From Bacillota bacterium (GTDB lineage Bacteria; Bacillota; Clostridia; Lachnospirales; Lachnospiraceae), in NCBI GenBank assembly GCA_023450835.1, contig JAEXGM010000103.1, forward strand, positions 1 through 11,490: DNA of 11,490 nt, in the 5' to 3' direction. Position 1 is the stretch's first letter; every line of letters starts with the position of its first letter. The notes below the pieces were generated by a model that saw nothing but the letters and a program-made list of their open reading frames with translations, was not told where the DNA came from and did no database searches. Both the position numbers and the translations under genes were made by a program. Of this stretch, positions 6,142 through 11,490 are shown piece by piece.

Positions 6142-6191
6142 AGAAACTGCCATAAAATCCCGATACCTTTACCCGGTCCCTGGCAGCTTCT
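6142..6191 (-). repeat. Hairpin repeat element, copy 1 (3' of the DUF47 gene)
   Basis: The 19-base sequence at 6171-6189 (plus strand ACCCGGTCCCTGGCAGCTT) is identical to 8963-8981. Read on the minus strand, AGAAGCTGCCA pairs with TGGCAGTTTCT (complement of 6142-6152) in an 11-bp stem with one G-U, around a 28-base loop that begins GGGACCGGGT. It begins about 31 bases after the DUF47 stop codon and ends 41 bases before the -35 box of the next gene, so it is a 3'-end element. The tail TTTCTTTG is T-rich enough for partial termination. Confidence 0.65.
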
Positions 6192-6221
6192 GTTAATTAA
6201 GTACTTATTAGAATCGAAGGC

Positions 6222-6845
6222 CTAAGTCAGCCTTACGATAATTCGATGCAGGATATCCACCGAATCCTCCAGATTTACCGAGGCATCTTTTATATGGTGA
6301 TAAATTTCTCTCTGCCTTAGAGCATTCATAGAATCACCGCCTTTAAATACAGCCGCCATTCCGTTACGGTAAAATTCTTCTACCGCAGTATGTGCCGCTC
6401 TTATGCCGGAAATAGCTTTCTCGGATTTCTCCGGCATATGTTCCAGATTTCTAATGGCTTCGGTAAAAATCTCAGTCCCCTCCATAAGCTTTCCGGTCAT
6501 ACCGGTAATTGTCCCATCTGCAATGACATCAAAAGCTTTCATGGAAAGTATTGTCGACTGGGCATATTTGATGATTTTGTCCATGGCAACGGATATCGAA
6601 TAGATATCCCCTCTGTCAAAGGGCGTTGAAAATGCTTCCACCAAATCCCGCTCCAGGCTTTTCCGTACCTCGTCGGCCTCTTTCACCGCTTGCAGCAATT
6701 TGTCACCTTCAGAATCCAGCCCGCCATCCAGCCAATTGTAAAGTGCCTTTATGCCCTGTTCATTGATTTTCGCCTGATTCTCAAGCATTTTAAAAAAATC
6801 ATGCTTAACGGGAAACATTCTGTCAAACAGATTTCTATTATCCAT
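6222..6845 (-). CDS. DUF47 (PhoU-like) phosphate transport accessory protein
   Basis: A 207-residue, helix-rich cytoplasmic protein of the DUF47 / PhoU-like family, of typical family length. It begins with the characteristic FDRMFPVKHDFFKMLENQA and carries HxxExxAD-like helices (LLQAVKEADEVRKSLERDLV, about 50-69), FSTPFDRGDIYSISVAMDKI (about 72-91) and a second helical bundle repeat. Family members sit next to PiT transporters and are thought to regulate phosphate flux, often binding metal ions through acidic residues of the bundle. The start lies 10 bases after the PiT stop codon. The SD is TAAGGAGG, overlapping that stop, which indicates a tight operon with probable translational coupling. 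The gene name varies between organisms, so I give no symbol. Confidence 0.92.
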   Translation of the reverse strand: MDNRNLFDRMFPVKHDFFKMLENQAKINEQGIKALYNWLDGGLDSEGDKLLQAVKEADEVRKSLERDLVEAFSTPFDRGDIYSISVAMDKIIKYAQSTILSMKAFDVIADGTITGMTGKLMEGTEIFTEAIRNLEHMPEKSEKAISGIRAAHTAVEEFYRNGMAAVFKGGDSMNALRQREIYHHIKDASVNLEDSVDILHRIIVRLT

Positions 6846-6855
6846 GTTGTCCTCC

Positions 6856-7920
6856 TTATATTAGTTTCCCAATGAAAGAAACTGCCATGTAAATCACGGC
6901 AGAAACCACCGCCGACAGCGGAATTGTAATAAGCCAGGAGATAATAATATCCTTAACCGCCGACCAATGGACCATCCGATATTCATCCGCCGCACCAACG
7001 CCCATCACGCTGCCGACAACGACATGAGTCGTGGAAACCGGTGCGCCAACCAGATTGGCAGTAAAAATAGCCCCTACGGAGGAAAGCTGAGAATTGACAC
7101 TGTGAATTGGCCTTATATTATAGATTCCCCTGCCAATGGTCTTCATAATACTCCAGCCTCCAAGCAGCGTTCCCAAAAACATAACAAGTCCGCCACTAAG
7201 CCTTACCCAGAGCGGCGCGGTTTGTGCTGCTGTTCCCGTACCCGCTGATAAGGCAAGGACAAGAATACCGATTATTTTTTGTGTGTCATTGGCACCATGG
7301 TTAAAGGAAAGTCCGGCAGAAAACAGCCATTGCACTCCTTTCAGCCCTTTATTCAGCGAAAATTTAGCATTCCTGAAAATTAACTTTGATACCTTTTCCA
7401 AAATAAAAGCAAGCGCAAATCCAATCAATGGTGAAAGAATTAAGAATACGAGGATTTTAAAAATTCCGGTAATCCGATGCCCTTCGCCGATAAACTCCTT
7501 CCAGCCCCAGAGGATATGCCGATATCCCGACGAGACAATTACCGCACCAATTATTCCGCCGATTAAAGCATGGGTGGAGCTGGAAGGCAGGCCCAGTTTC
7601 CATGTAATGAAATTCCATATGGCAGCTCCCAGAACTGCCGCAAAAAGAATCGGAAGCAGCGATTTTTCAACTGGAAGGTCAATTACCGAGGAAACCGTAT
7701 TCGCAACGGCATTTCCACCGAATACCGCACCTAGCAGACCAAAAAAAGAAGCAATTCCAATTGCCTGCTTCGGAGTCGCCGCACCGCAGCTGATGATAGT
7801 CGCCACAACGGAACTCGCATCATGAAGCCCGTTGGACAAGGCAAAAACCAGCCCAAGTATAATAACGGATATTAGCATAATCCATGTAGCAGTCATCATT
7901 ATTTTCGATACTCCAGACAT
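6856..7920 (-). CDS. pit: Inorganic phosphate transporter, PiT family
   Basis: A 354-residue integral membrane protein with about ten hydrophobic helices, expected to import phosphate as a metal-phosphate or cation-coupled complex. The internal duplication of PiT is clear. NGLHDASSVVA (30-40) matches HGANDTQK (208-215), and LGLPSSSTHALIGG (109-122) matches VGAPVSTTHVVVGS (291-304). The first signature has Ser-Ser where D-x-A-N is usual; the second is canonical. The start is uncertain: the ATG at 7920 has no SD, whereas the ATG at 7899 (giving MMTATWIMLIS) has GGAG about 11 bases upstream. The gene begins 28 bases after ppk2 and ends 10 bases before the DUF47 gene, so the three are probably co-transcribed. 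Confidence 0.93.
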   Translation of the reverse strand: MSGVSKIMMTATWIMLISVIILGLVFALSNGLHDASSVVATIISCGAATPKQAIGIASFFGLLGAVFGGNAVANTVSSVIDLPVEKSLLPILFAAVLGAAIWNFITWKLGLPSSSTHALIGGIIGAVIVSSGYRHILWGWKEFIGEGHRITGIFKILVFLILSPLIGFALAFILEKVSKLIFRNAKFSLNKGLKGVQWLFSAGLSFNHGANDTQKIIGILVLALSAGTGTAAQTAPLWVRLSGGLVMFLGTLLGGWSIMKTIGRGIYNIRPIHSVNSQLSSVGAIFTANLVGAPVSTTHVVVGSVMGVGAADEYRMVHWSAVKDIIISWLITIPLSAVVSAVIYMAVSFIGKLI

Positions 7921-7948
7921 ATTTTATATTCACAATAGTAACAAGTTT

Positions 7949-8806
7949 TCATTCCAGAAGAGTCTTCCTGCAATCCTGCAGTTCCTGCTCCGCCTCTTTT
8001 GAGAGCTCGGGATACTGCGGATCAAGTTCTTTCAGTGCCTTTACAAAGATTTCTGAGATAAGTGTTCTGGCAAACCACTTTTTATCAGAGGGAATCACAT
8101 ACCATGGGCTTCTTTCCGTTGCAGTCGCATTGATTGCTTTTTCGTAAGCATCCTGATAATCCTTCCAGTATTCGCGTTCCAGCATATCACTTTTTGAAAA
8201 TTTCCAGTTTTTCGATTTATCTTCTATTCGATCCATAAACCGCTTCTTCTGCTCACCGCTGGAGATATGCAAAAAGAATTTGATGACCGTAATCCCGTTT
8301 TCCCAAAGATATTCCTCAAAATCTGCAATCTGTTTATATCTCTTTTCAATAACATCATCACCCTTGCATCTCTCCGGCAAATTTTGAAACTTGTACAACT
8401 TATGCACCTTGGCAATTAAGACATCTTCATAGTAAGAACGGTTGAAGATGGCTATTTTCCCTTTTTGGGGCAGAACTTTGTGAGCTCTCCAGAGATAATC
8501 ATGCATTAACTCTTCGGCAGATGGCTGCTTAAAGCTATAAACATCAACTCCCTGGGGATTTAATCCGGAAAATATATGCTTGACTGCGCCATCTTTTCCC
8601 GCCGCATCCATTGCCTGAAAAATAATCAATATACCGTTTTTACCTTCGGCATACAACTTGTCCTGATACTCTTCCATGGATTTCAGATTCTTTTCAATTA
8701 AGTCAAGTGCGTCTTCTTTACCTGAAAAATCTCCCGTATCGGAAGTATCAAAGCTATTAATATCAAAATTCTTTTCACCTGTAAATTTATACTTTTTAAC
8801 GTTCAT
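7949..8806 (-). CDS. ppk2: Polyphosphate kinase 2 family protein (class III-like)
   Basis: A 285-residue cytoplasmic enzyme that transfers phosphate between inorganic polyphosphate and nucleotides. Class III members phosphorylate both AMP and ADP with polyphosphate. The Walker A loop MDAAGKDGAVKH (66-77) is followed by the class III-like stretch IFSGLNPQGVDVYSFKQPS (78-96), the Walker B region IAIFNRSYYEDVL (118-130), a basic lid (RFMDRIEDKSKNWKFSKSDM, about 189-208) and the conserved SPWYVIPSDKKWFAR (233-247). The frame is open upstream to 9022, but I start at 8806. AAGGAG lies 7 bases before that Met, and the upstream extension covers a hairpin repeat and has no PPK2 similarity. The gene leads a ppk2-pit-DUF47 series, linking polyphosphate turnover to phosphate import. 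Confidence 0.93.
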   Translation of the reverse strand: MNVKKYKFTGEKNFDINSFDTSDTGDFSGKEDALDLIEKNLKSMEEYQDKLYAEGKNGILIIFQAMDAAGKDGAVKHIFSGLNPQGVDVYSFKQPSAEELMHDYLWRAHKVLPQKGKIAIFNRSYYEDVLIAKVHKLYKFQNLPERCKGDDVIEKRYKQIADFEEYLWENGITVIKFFLHISSGEQKKRFMDRIEDKSKNWKFSKSDMLEREYWKDYQDAYEKAINATATERSPWYVIPSDKKWFARTLISEIFVKALKELDPQYPELSKEAEQELQDCRKTLLE

Positions 8807-8890
8807 CGTTTTTCTCCTTCCTTTAGGTGGCTGCCGTATATTAATTATCTGCTTTTTCCCATTTATGATATCATCTATCAATTTCTTTTT

Positions 8891-8919
8891 ATTATGCGCC
8901 AATCCTGCAAAGAGTACAA
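8891..8919 (-). promoter_or_regulatory. Possible promoter of the ppk2-pit-DUF47 operon
   Basis: On the minus strand, TTGTAC (complement of 8914-8919), a 17-base spacer and CATAAT (complement of 8891-8896) predict a start near 8884 and a leader of about 77 bases. A second box, TATAAT (complement of 8927-8932), has no matching -35. I saw no clear PhoB/PhoP box of direct TTAACA-type repeats. Confidence 0.45.
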
Positions 8920-8929
8920 TAGTATAATT

Positions 8930-8986
8930 ATAATAAGCCGCCATAAGGACACTGATATTTTCACCCGGTCCCTGGCAGCTTTTATT
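8930..8986 (-). repeat. Hairpin repeat element, copy 2 (3' of the CD3324-family gene)
   Basis: It shares the exact 19-base block with copy 1 (8963-8981 here), plus GCCATAA and GATA in the other arm. On the minus strand, AAGCTGCCA pairs with TGGCGGCTT (complement of 8935-8943) with one G-U, and GGAC in the loop can pair with GTCC. Outer bases can extend the stem past a 2-base bulge. It starts right at the CD3324-family stop codon and lies upstream of the proposed ppk2 promoter, the same 3'-end position as copy 1. Confidence 0.65.
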
Positions 8987-9251
8987 AGTTTTTTCGGTAT
9001 ATAATTCTTTTAATACTATCATACGAAAGATGAAATTCTTCCATCAAGCCTCTGATAGAGGTACCTTCCTTTTTTCGCTGCCTGATTCTTGCATTCCGTT
9101 GCTCTAAATCTTCCTTAATGGCAGTTCTGCTGCCCCATTTACAGCGTTCTTCCTTTGGCTGGGGAATATAAAGCAAGCCGCCTCCAAAGTATTTTTGTAT
9201 TTCTTCCAGGATATTATCCGGTAATATTTCTTTCCCATTTATATATGACAT
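8985..9251 (-). CDS. CD3324-family small protein with C-terminal helix-turn-helix
   Basis: An 88-residue protein matching the clostridial CD3324 family. It begins MSYINGKEILPDNILEEIQK, continues with a central YFGGGLLYIPQP and a basic KWGSRTAIKEDLEQRN segment, and ends with a helix-turn-helix (GTSIRGLMEEFHLSYDSIKR, about 63-82) resembling the DNA-binding ends of resolvases and Mor-type activators. The family is of unknown function; DNA binding is inferred from the HTH and the many basic residues. I start at 9251 because AAGGAG lies 8 bases upstream; the longer frame to 9299 has no SD. The stop codon abuts the hairpin repeat and is about 180 bases before ppk2. It could regulate the phosphate operon, but only its position suggests this. 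Confidence 0.82.
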   Translation of the reverse strand: MSYINGKEILPDNILEEIQKYFGGGLLYIPQPKEERCKWGSRTAIKEDLEQRNARIRQRKKEGTSIRGLMEEFHLSYDSIKRIIYRKN

Positions 9252-9304
9252 GCCTTTCACTCCTTCTGATATTATCCACCAGAGTGCAGCACATTTCATA
9301 TTAA

Positions 9305-9371
9305 TTGCGATTCAATAATCGCTCTATGCAAGGAATCGCAACTACATGTTCTGCGCTGCATAGAGCTTTTT
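9305..9371. other. Crossing inverted repeats with T-run: possible pseudoknot, switch or terminator
   Basis: GCTCTATGCA (9321-9330) pairs perfectly with TGCATAGAGC (9357-9366), followed on the plus strand by TTTTT (9367-9371). TTGCGATTC (9305-9313) pairs perfectly with GAATCGCAA (9333-9341), and the same region can instead close locally as GCGATT/AATCGC (9307-9312 with 9317-9322). The first two helices cross, so they form either a pseudoknot or two alternative folds. The T-run is on the plus strand, where no gene lies upstream; on the minus strand the region is the leader of the CD3324-family gene. The rest of 9252-9517 holds only the direct repeats. Confidence 0.5.
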
Positions 9372-9439
9372 GGGTGATTGATTGGACTTCTTGATCAATA
9401 ACAAATAGTTTAACATTCTTACCTCATTTCTAAATCTGC

Positions 9440-9472
9440 GTGAATTATGCTTTCCAATTATTCACATCAGCA
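9440..9472. repeat. 33-bp direct repeat, left copy
   Basis: The unit begins GTGAATTATGCTTTCC and ends ATTATTCACATCAGCA. It differs from the right copy (9491-9523) at a single base (T at 9451, C at 9502). Each unit has GTGAAT/ATTCAC arms of 6 bp. The two are separated by 18 bases, a 51-base period. This is too short a spacer and too few units for a CRISPR array. Confidence 0.8.
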
Positions 9473-9490
9473 TATATTCTGACAACCCAT

Positions 9491-9523
9491 GTGAATTATG
9501 CCTTCCAATTATTCACATCAGCA
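9491..9523. repeat. 33-bp direct repeat, right copy, overlapping the glutaredoxin-like stop codon
   Basis: Partner of the repeat at 9440-9472 with one mismatch. Its last bases (9518-9523) supply the final Cys codon and stop codon of the glutaredoxin-like gene on the minus strand, so the pair may have arisen by tandem duplication of the gene's 3' end. Confidence 0.8.
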
Positions 9524-9841
9524 CTGGCCGGGATTGTCTGTGGAGCAATAGTTGGCTGCGTGTATAAAGTCGCCTTTCTTCTGTGGTACTTCCGCAAAAT
9601 CGCTGATATCAAAGGTCTTTTCGCCATTCTCTAATACAAAGAAAGGAATTCCGATTCCGCCTCTTTCCTTTACCTCTAGGAACATTTCTTCCTTATCACG
9701 AAAAGCGAGAAATTCTTTTAAGGTAGCCGTATCTGCGGTAATGTTCTTATATACCAATTCAATATCCTTACAATCTGCCAGGTCTTTCTTTGCCTGTACA
9801 CAGTCATGGCAGATTTCCGTTCCATACATCGTTATCTTCAT
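9518..9841 (-). CDS. Glutaredoxin-like thiol protein (CxxC)
   Basis: A 107-residue thioredoxin-fold protein, probably a cytoplasmic thiol-disulfide oxidoreductase. The first strand and active site read MKITMYGTEICHDC with Cys11 and Cys14 in C-H-D-C. The cis-proline loop GIGIPFFVLENGE has Pro66, and the surrounding helices fit a glutaredoxin. C-H-D-C is not the C-P-Y-C of classical glutaredoxins and matches clostridial glutaredoxin-related proteins. The start is set at 9841 (second Met of the open frame): AGGAGG is 7 bases before it but only one base before the upstream ATG at 9847. The C-terminal tail from about residue 85 is longer than the compact fold needs, and its last codon lies in a direct repeat. 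It follows a GNAT gene by 43 bases, probably in the same operon. Confidence 0.85.
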   Translation of the reverse strand: MKITMYGTEICHDCVQAKKDLADCKDIELVYKNITADTATLKEFLAFRDKEEMFLEVKERGGIGIPFFVLENGEKTFDISDFAEVPQKKGDFIHAANYCSTDNPGQC

Positions 9842-9884
9842 GTCCATTCCTCCTTGTCAATCTATGATACCCCTATTGTAAACC

Positions 9885-10697
9885 CTATTCCCGAACCATG
9901 TCAATCTGTCCTTTATCCGGACTGGAGCGAAATCCGATACTTTCGTATAGATGGATTGCATAGGTATTGCACTCATCCGCTGTAAGAAAAGCTCTGGTGG
10001 CACCATTAAATTTACAATACCCCAATGCTTTTCCGATAAGCCTTCTTGCAATTCCCCTGTTCTGGTATTCCGGTATAACCGCCACTTCTCTGATCCAGGC
10101 AATTGGTCCCTTCTTACTCTGGATGCCATAGATGCCGGTACACACAAGACCTATAAGCTTCTTTTCTTCATTCCGTTCTGCCAGAATAACCTTATGTTTT
10201 GTCTCATCCTCTGACGAATTGTCCAGCCATTCCTTTATCCATTCTTTTGTCTGCCCGGTAAATCCGCGGCTTTGTCCCTTACAGGCAAGGGTTGCATCGG
10301 ATGCTTCCTTGCTTTCATCTTCCCTTAAGAACTCTTCTTCCAGCTCACTTGACCTTATAACGGGGATATCCGTAAGGGAGTCCATAAAGTAATCCTTCCA
10401 GACATCTCTGATTACAAAGCCTGCTTCCTCAAAAGAATCCACCCATTCTTTTGGTATGAATTCAATCATCCCCATGGTACCCTCACCGACAGTATCCAAT
10501 ACCTGCTTCGCTTCATTGGCTGCCCAGTGGTAATGCATGCAATCTGCTTCTCTATGAAAGCCGCTTATTAGAATAATACTGCCGGTCTCTTTCGTAATCT
10601 CATACCCGGCAATATCCTCATAATCTGTATATTCCAAAGAATTGTATGTAAATCCTGCTGCCTTATCCTTTATTCTTAAAAAATCTGCCTCTGTCAT
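9885..10697 (-). CDS. Two-part GNAT N-acetyltransferase
   Basis: A 270-residue cytoplasmic protein with an acetyltransferase domain at the C-terminus. The acetyl-CoA motif is VAVIPEYQNRGIARRLIGKA (about 205-224), with Q-N-R-G-I-A as the pyrophosphate loop. It is preceded by the strand LIGLVCTGIY and followed by ECNTYAIHLYESIGF (about 242-256), the usual last helix and strand. Residues 1-about 125 are a separate N-terminal region (including MGMIEFIPKEWVDSFEEAGF) resembling a degenerate GNAT half, as in fused two-domain GNATs. AAAGGAG precedes the start by about 10 bases. It has its own extended -10 promoter and the glutaredoxin-like gene follows it, which may hint at a stress or detoxification role. 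Substrate unknown. Confidence 0.88.
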   Translation of the reverse strand: MTEADFLRIKDKAAGFTYNSLEYTDYEDIAGYEITKETGSIILISGFHREADCMHYHWAANEAKQVLDTVGEGTMGMIEFIPKEWVDSFEEAGFVIRDVWKDYFMDSLTDIPVIRSSELEEEFLREDESKEASDATLACKGQSRGFTGQTKEWIKEWLDNSSEDETKHKVILAERNEEKKLIGLVCTGIYGIQSKKGPIAWIREVAVIPEYQNRGIARRLIGKALGYCKFNGATRAFLTADECNTYAIHLYESIGFRSSPDKGQIDMVRE

Positions 10698-10735
10698 ATG
10701 GTTTCTTCTCCTTTAATCTGTTCATATTTTCCATA

Positions 10736-10764
10736 ATTATAGCAGAATAACTTTACTCTAAGAA
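10736..10764 (-). promoter_or_regulatory. Extended -10 promoter for the GNAT-glutaredoxin pair
   Basis: On the minus strand, TGCTATAAT (complement of 10736-10744) is an extended -10 with a perfect TATAAT. A weak -35, TTCTTA (complement of 10759-10764), sits 17 bases upstream, as expected for this promoter class. The predicted start is near 10729, giving a leader of about 30 bases. Confidence 0.6.
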
Positions 10765-10792
10765 TAGCAAGAATATTTATAATTGTTTTTAC

Positions 10793-11332
10793 TTATATAA
10801 GCTCTTTTCTCAGCCCCATAATTGCAAAGCTGTTACTTCCGTATTCTTTCTCTCCATAAATACCGATAATTTTATCAAACCCATTCTTCTGCCAGAAACG
10901 AAGTCCTTTCCAGTTCTTCATATATACCGCCAGACCAAGGGCCTTCCATCCTGCAGACTGTGCCTGCCTTGTGAATTCCTGTATGGATTCTCTGCCGTAA
11001 GATTTTCCCTGACTGTTTTTATCAATGACATACATACCGATCCACAATGTGTTTTCATCGGGATAGCCATGATAGATATCAAAAAAACCGACAACTCTAT
11101 TATCAGTATCTTCTATTACCATAAGGTAGTAATTGCTTTTATCCGCATTATGAACAGGCGGCAAATCTCCTTCTGTCAAGCAATCTTCAATGTAGCTGTC
11201 CGGGAATTCTTCCCCTTCCAGTTCTGTCTTGTTTTCCCATGAGGAACATATTTCTTTCAGTCTGTCCTTGTCAGCATATGTTGCCCTGCGTACAGTCAGT
11301 TCTTCCGTCTTCCAATATTCGTTTATCTTCAT
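10793..11332 (-). CDS. GNAT N-acetyltransferase
   Basis: A 179-residue acetyltransferase. The N-terminal strand LTVRRATYADKDRLKEI is the usual GNAT opening. The central strands MVIEDTDNRVVGFFDIYHG and TLWIGMYVID lead into the acetyl-CoA loop KNSQGKSYGRESIQEF (about 105-120), where Q-G-K-S-Y-G matches the Q/R-x-x-G-x-G/A signature. It ends with MKNWKGLRFWQKNGFDKI, the motif-B helix and following strand. I start it at 11332, where AAAGGGG lies about 5 bases upstream; the open frame extends to 11356, but that extension enters a perfect hairpin. It belongs to the same minus-strand series as the GNAT-glutaredoxin pair but is separated by 95 bases and a promoter. Substrate unknown. Confidence 0.87.
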   Translation of the reverse strand: MKINEYWKTEELTVRRATYADKDRLKEICSSWENKTELEGEEFPDSYIEDCLTEGDLPPVHNADKSNYYLMVIEDTDNRVVGFFDIYHGYPDENTLWIGMYVIDKNSQGKSYGRESIQEFTRQAQSAGWKALGLAVYMKNWKGLRFWQKNGFDKIIGIYGEKEYGSNSFAIMGLRKELI

Positions 11333-11347
11333 CTTAACCCCTTTCGT

Positions 11348-11374
11348 GAATATCAAATCTTCGATTTGATATTC
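11348..11374 (-). promoter_or_regulatory. Perfect 12-bp hairpin just upstream of the third GNAT gene's SD
   Basis: GAATATCAAATC (11348-11359) and GATTTGATATTC (11363-11374) are exact reverse complements around a 3-base loop. On the minus strand the stem ends 2 bases before the GAAAGGGG SD region. It has no T-run, so it is not a standard terminator. It may stabilise the 5' end, modulate initiation, or be a protein-binding palindrome. Confidence 0.6.
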
Positions 11375-11381
11375 CTGAATC

Positions 11382-11419
11382 CGTAGTTGAAAAAACTGCT
11401 TTTTGTTTTTTCAACCTAC
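11382..11419 (-). terminator. Hairpin downstream of the right-edge gene, terminator-like on the minus strand
   Basis: GTTGAAAAAAC (11386-11396) pairs with GTTTTTTCAAC (11405-11415) around an 8-base loop. GTAG/CTAC extend the stem past one bulged base. On the minus strand the T6 run lies in the descending arm rather than after it. It lies about 22 bases after the stop codon of the gene entering from the right edge, so it probably ends that transcript. Confidence 0.5.
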
Positions 11420-11441
11420 ACCTTTCTTTCCTGCCTTTGCA

Positions 11442-11490
11442 TTATTTTTCATTCAGTTTCATTTCGTACATAAATTCCAGCTTCCGGTAA
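11442..11490 (-). CDS. C-terminal end of an upstream gene, possibly a GNAT protein (partial)
   Basis: The last 15 codons and stop of a minus-strand frame entering from the right edge read YRKLEFMYEMKLNEK. The YRKL(G/E)F pattern followed by a strand with MxL is typical of the end of GNAT acetyltransferases, and the neighbours are GNATs. A terminator-like hairpin follows its stop codon. The piece is short, so both coding status and family are tentative. Confidence 0.4.
   Translation of the reverse strand, partial: YRKLEFMYEMKLNEK

Noticed and set aside
8807..9022. N-terminal extension of PPK2 by 72 codons from the upstream in-frame ATG
   Set aside because: No SD precedes it, it overlaps the CD3324-family gene end and the hairpin repeat, it lacks PPK2 similarity, and the Met at 8806 has an ideal SD.
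9440..9523. CRISPR array
   Set aside because: Only two units, an 18-base spacer and no cas genes nearby.
9440..9634. Plus-strand small ORF containing a repeated VNYAFQLFTSA peptide
   Set aside because: The peptide repeat is only the translation of the 33-bp direct repeat, the rest is antisense to the glutaredoxin-like gene, and there is no convincing SD.

Overview
The window looks like chromosomal DNA from a low-to-moderate GC Gram-positive anaerobe (Bacillota, class Clostridia, plausibly Lachnospiraceae). Strong AGGAGG-type ribosome binding sites precede almost every gene, vegetative -35/-10 promoters are close to consensus, and several proteins are clostridial in character: a CD3324-family small protein, a short soluble chemoreceptor, a class III PPK2 and PiT-DUF47 partners. 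The taxonomic call is inference from gene content, not from a marker gene.

Layout. (1) 1-1258, minus strand: the N-terminal part of methionyl-tRNA formyltransferase runs off the left edge, preceded by an alpha/beta hydrolase. (2) 1372-3109, plus strand: an A/T-rich accessory-looking block with a strong promoter, an 11-codon leader ORF, a leader that can fold in alternative ways around the Shine-Dalgarno (SD) site, a RimJ/RimL-like acetyltransferase, two hairpins and an AraC-type regulator with a GyrI-like ligand domain. (3) 3173-5073, plus strand: a strong promoter overlapped by a perfect 24-bp palindrome, a structured leader and a membrane chemoreceptor with an extracellular Cache domain. 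(4) 5082-6029: a long bidirectional-looking terminator and, convergent to the first receptor, a cytosolic chemoreceptor. (5) 6144-9251, minus strand: a phosphate/polyphosphate block reading CD3324-family protein, PPK2, PiT phosphate transporter, PhoU-like DUF47 protein. A repeated hairpin element sits downstream of the first gene and again downstream of the last. (6) 9252-9517: an intergenic region with a complex inverted-repeat structure and a pair of 33-bp direct repeats. (7) 9518-11490, minus strand: a glutaredoxin-like protein, a two-domain GNAT protein, a third GNAT protein behind two hairpins, and the last codons of another gene, possibly also a GNAT.

How the genes may work together. 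PPK2, PiT and DUF47 form a coherent unit: PiT imports phosphate, DUF47 proteins commonly modulate PiT, and PPK2 exchanges phosphate between polyphosphate and nucleotides. The two chemoreceptors would feed a CheA/CheW array encoded elsewhere. The GNAT and hydrolase genes look like small-molecule modification or detoxification functions with unknown substrates.

No phage, transposase, CRISPR or toxin-antitoxin system was seen. The least explained signals are non-coding: the acetyltransferase leader, the paired 3'-end hairpin repeat, the operator-like palindrome, and the crossing inverted repeats and direct repeats at 9305-9523.
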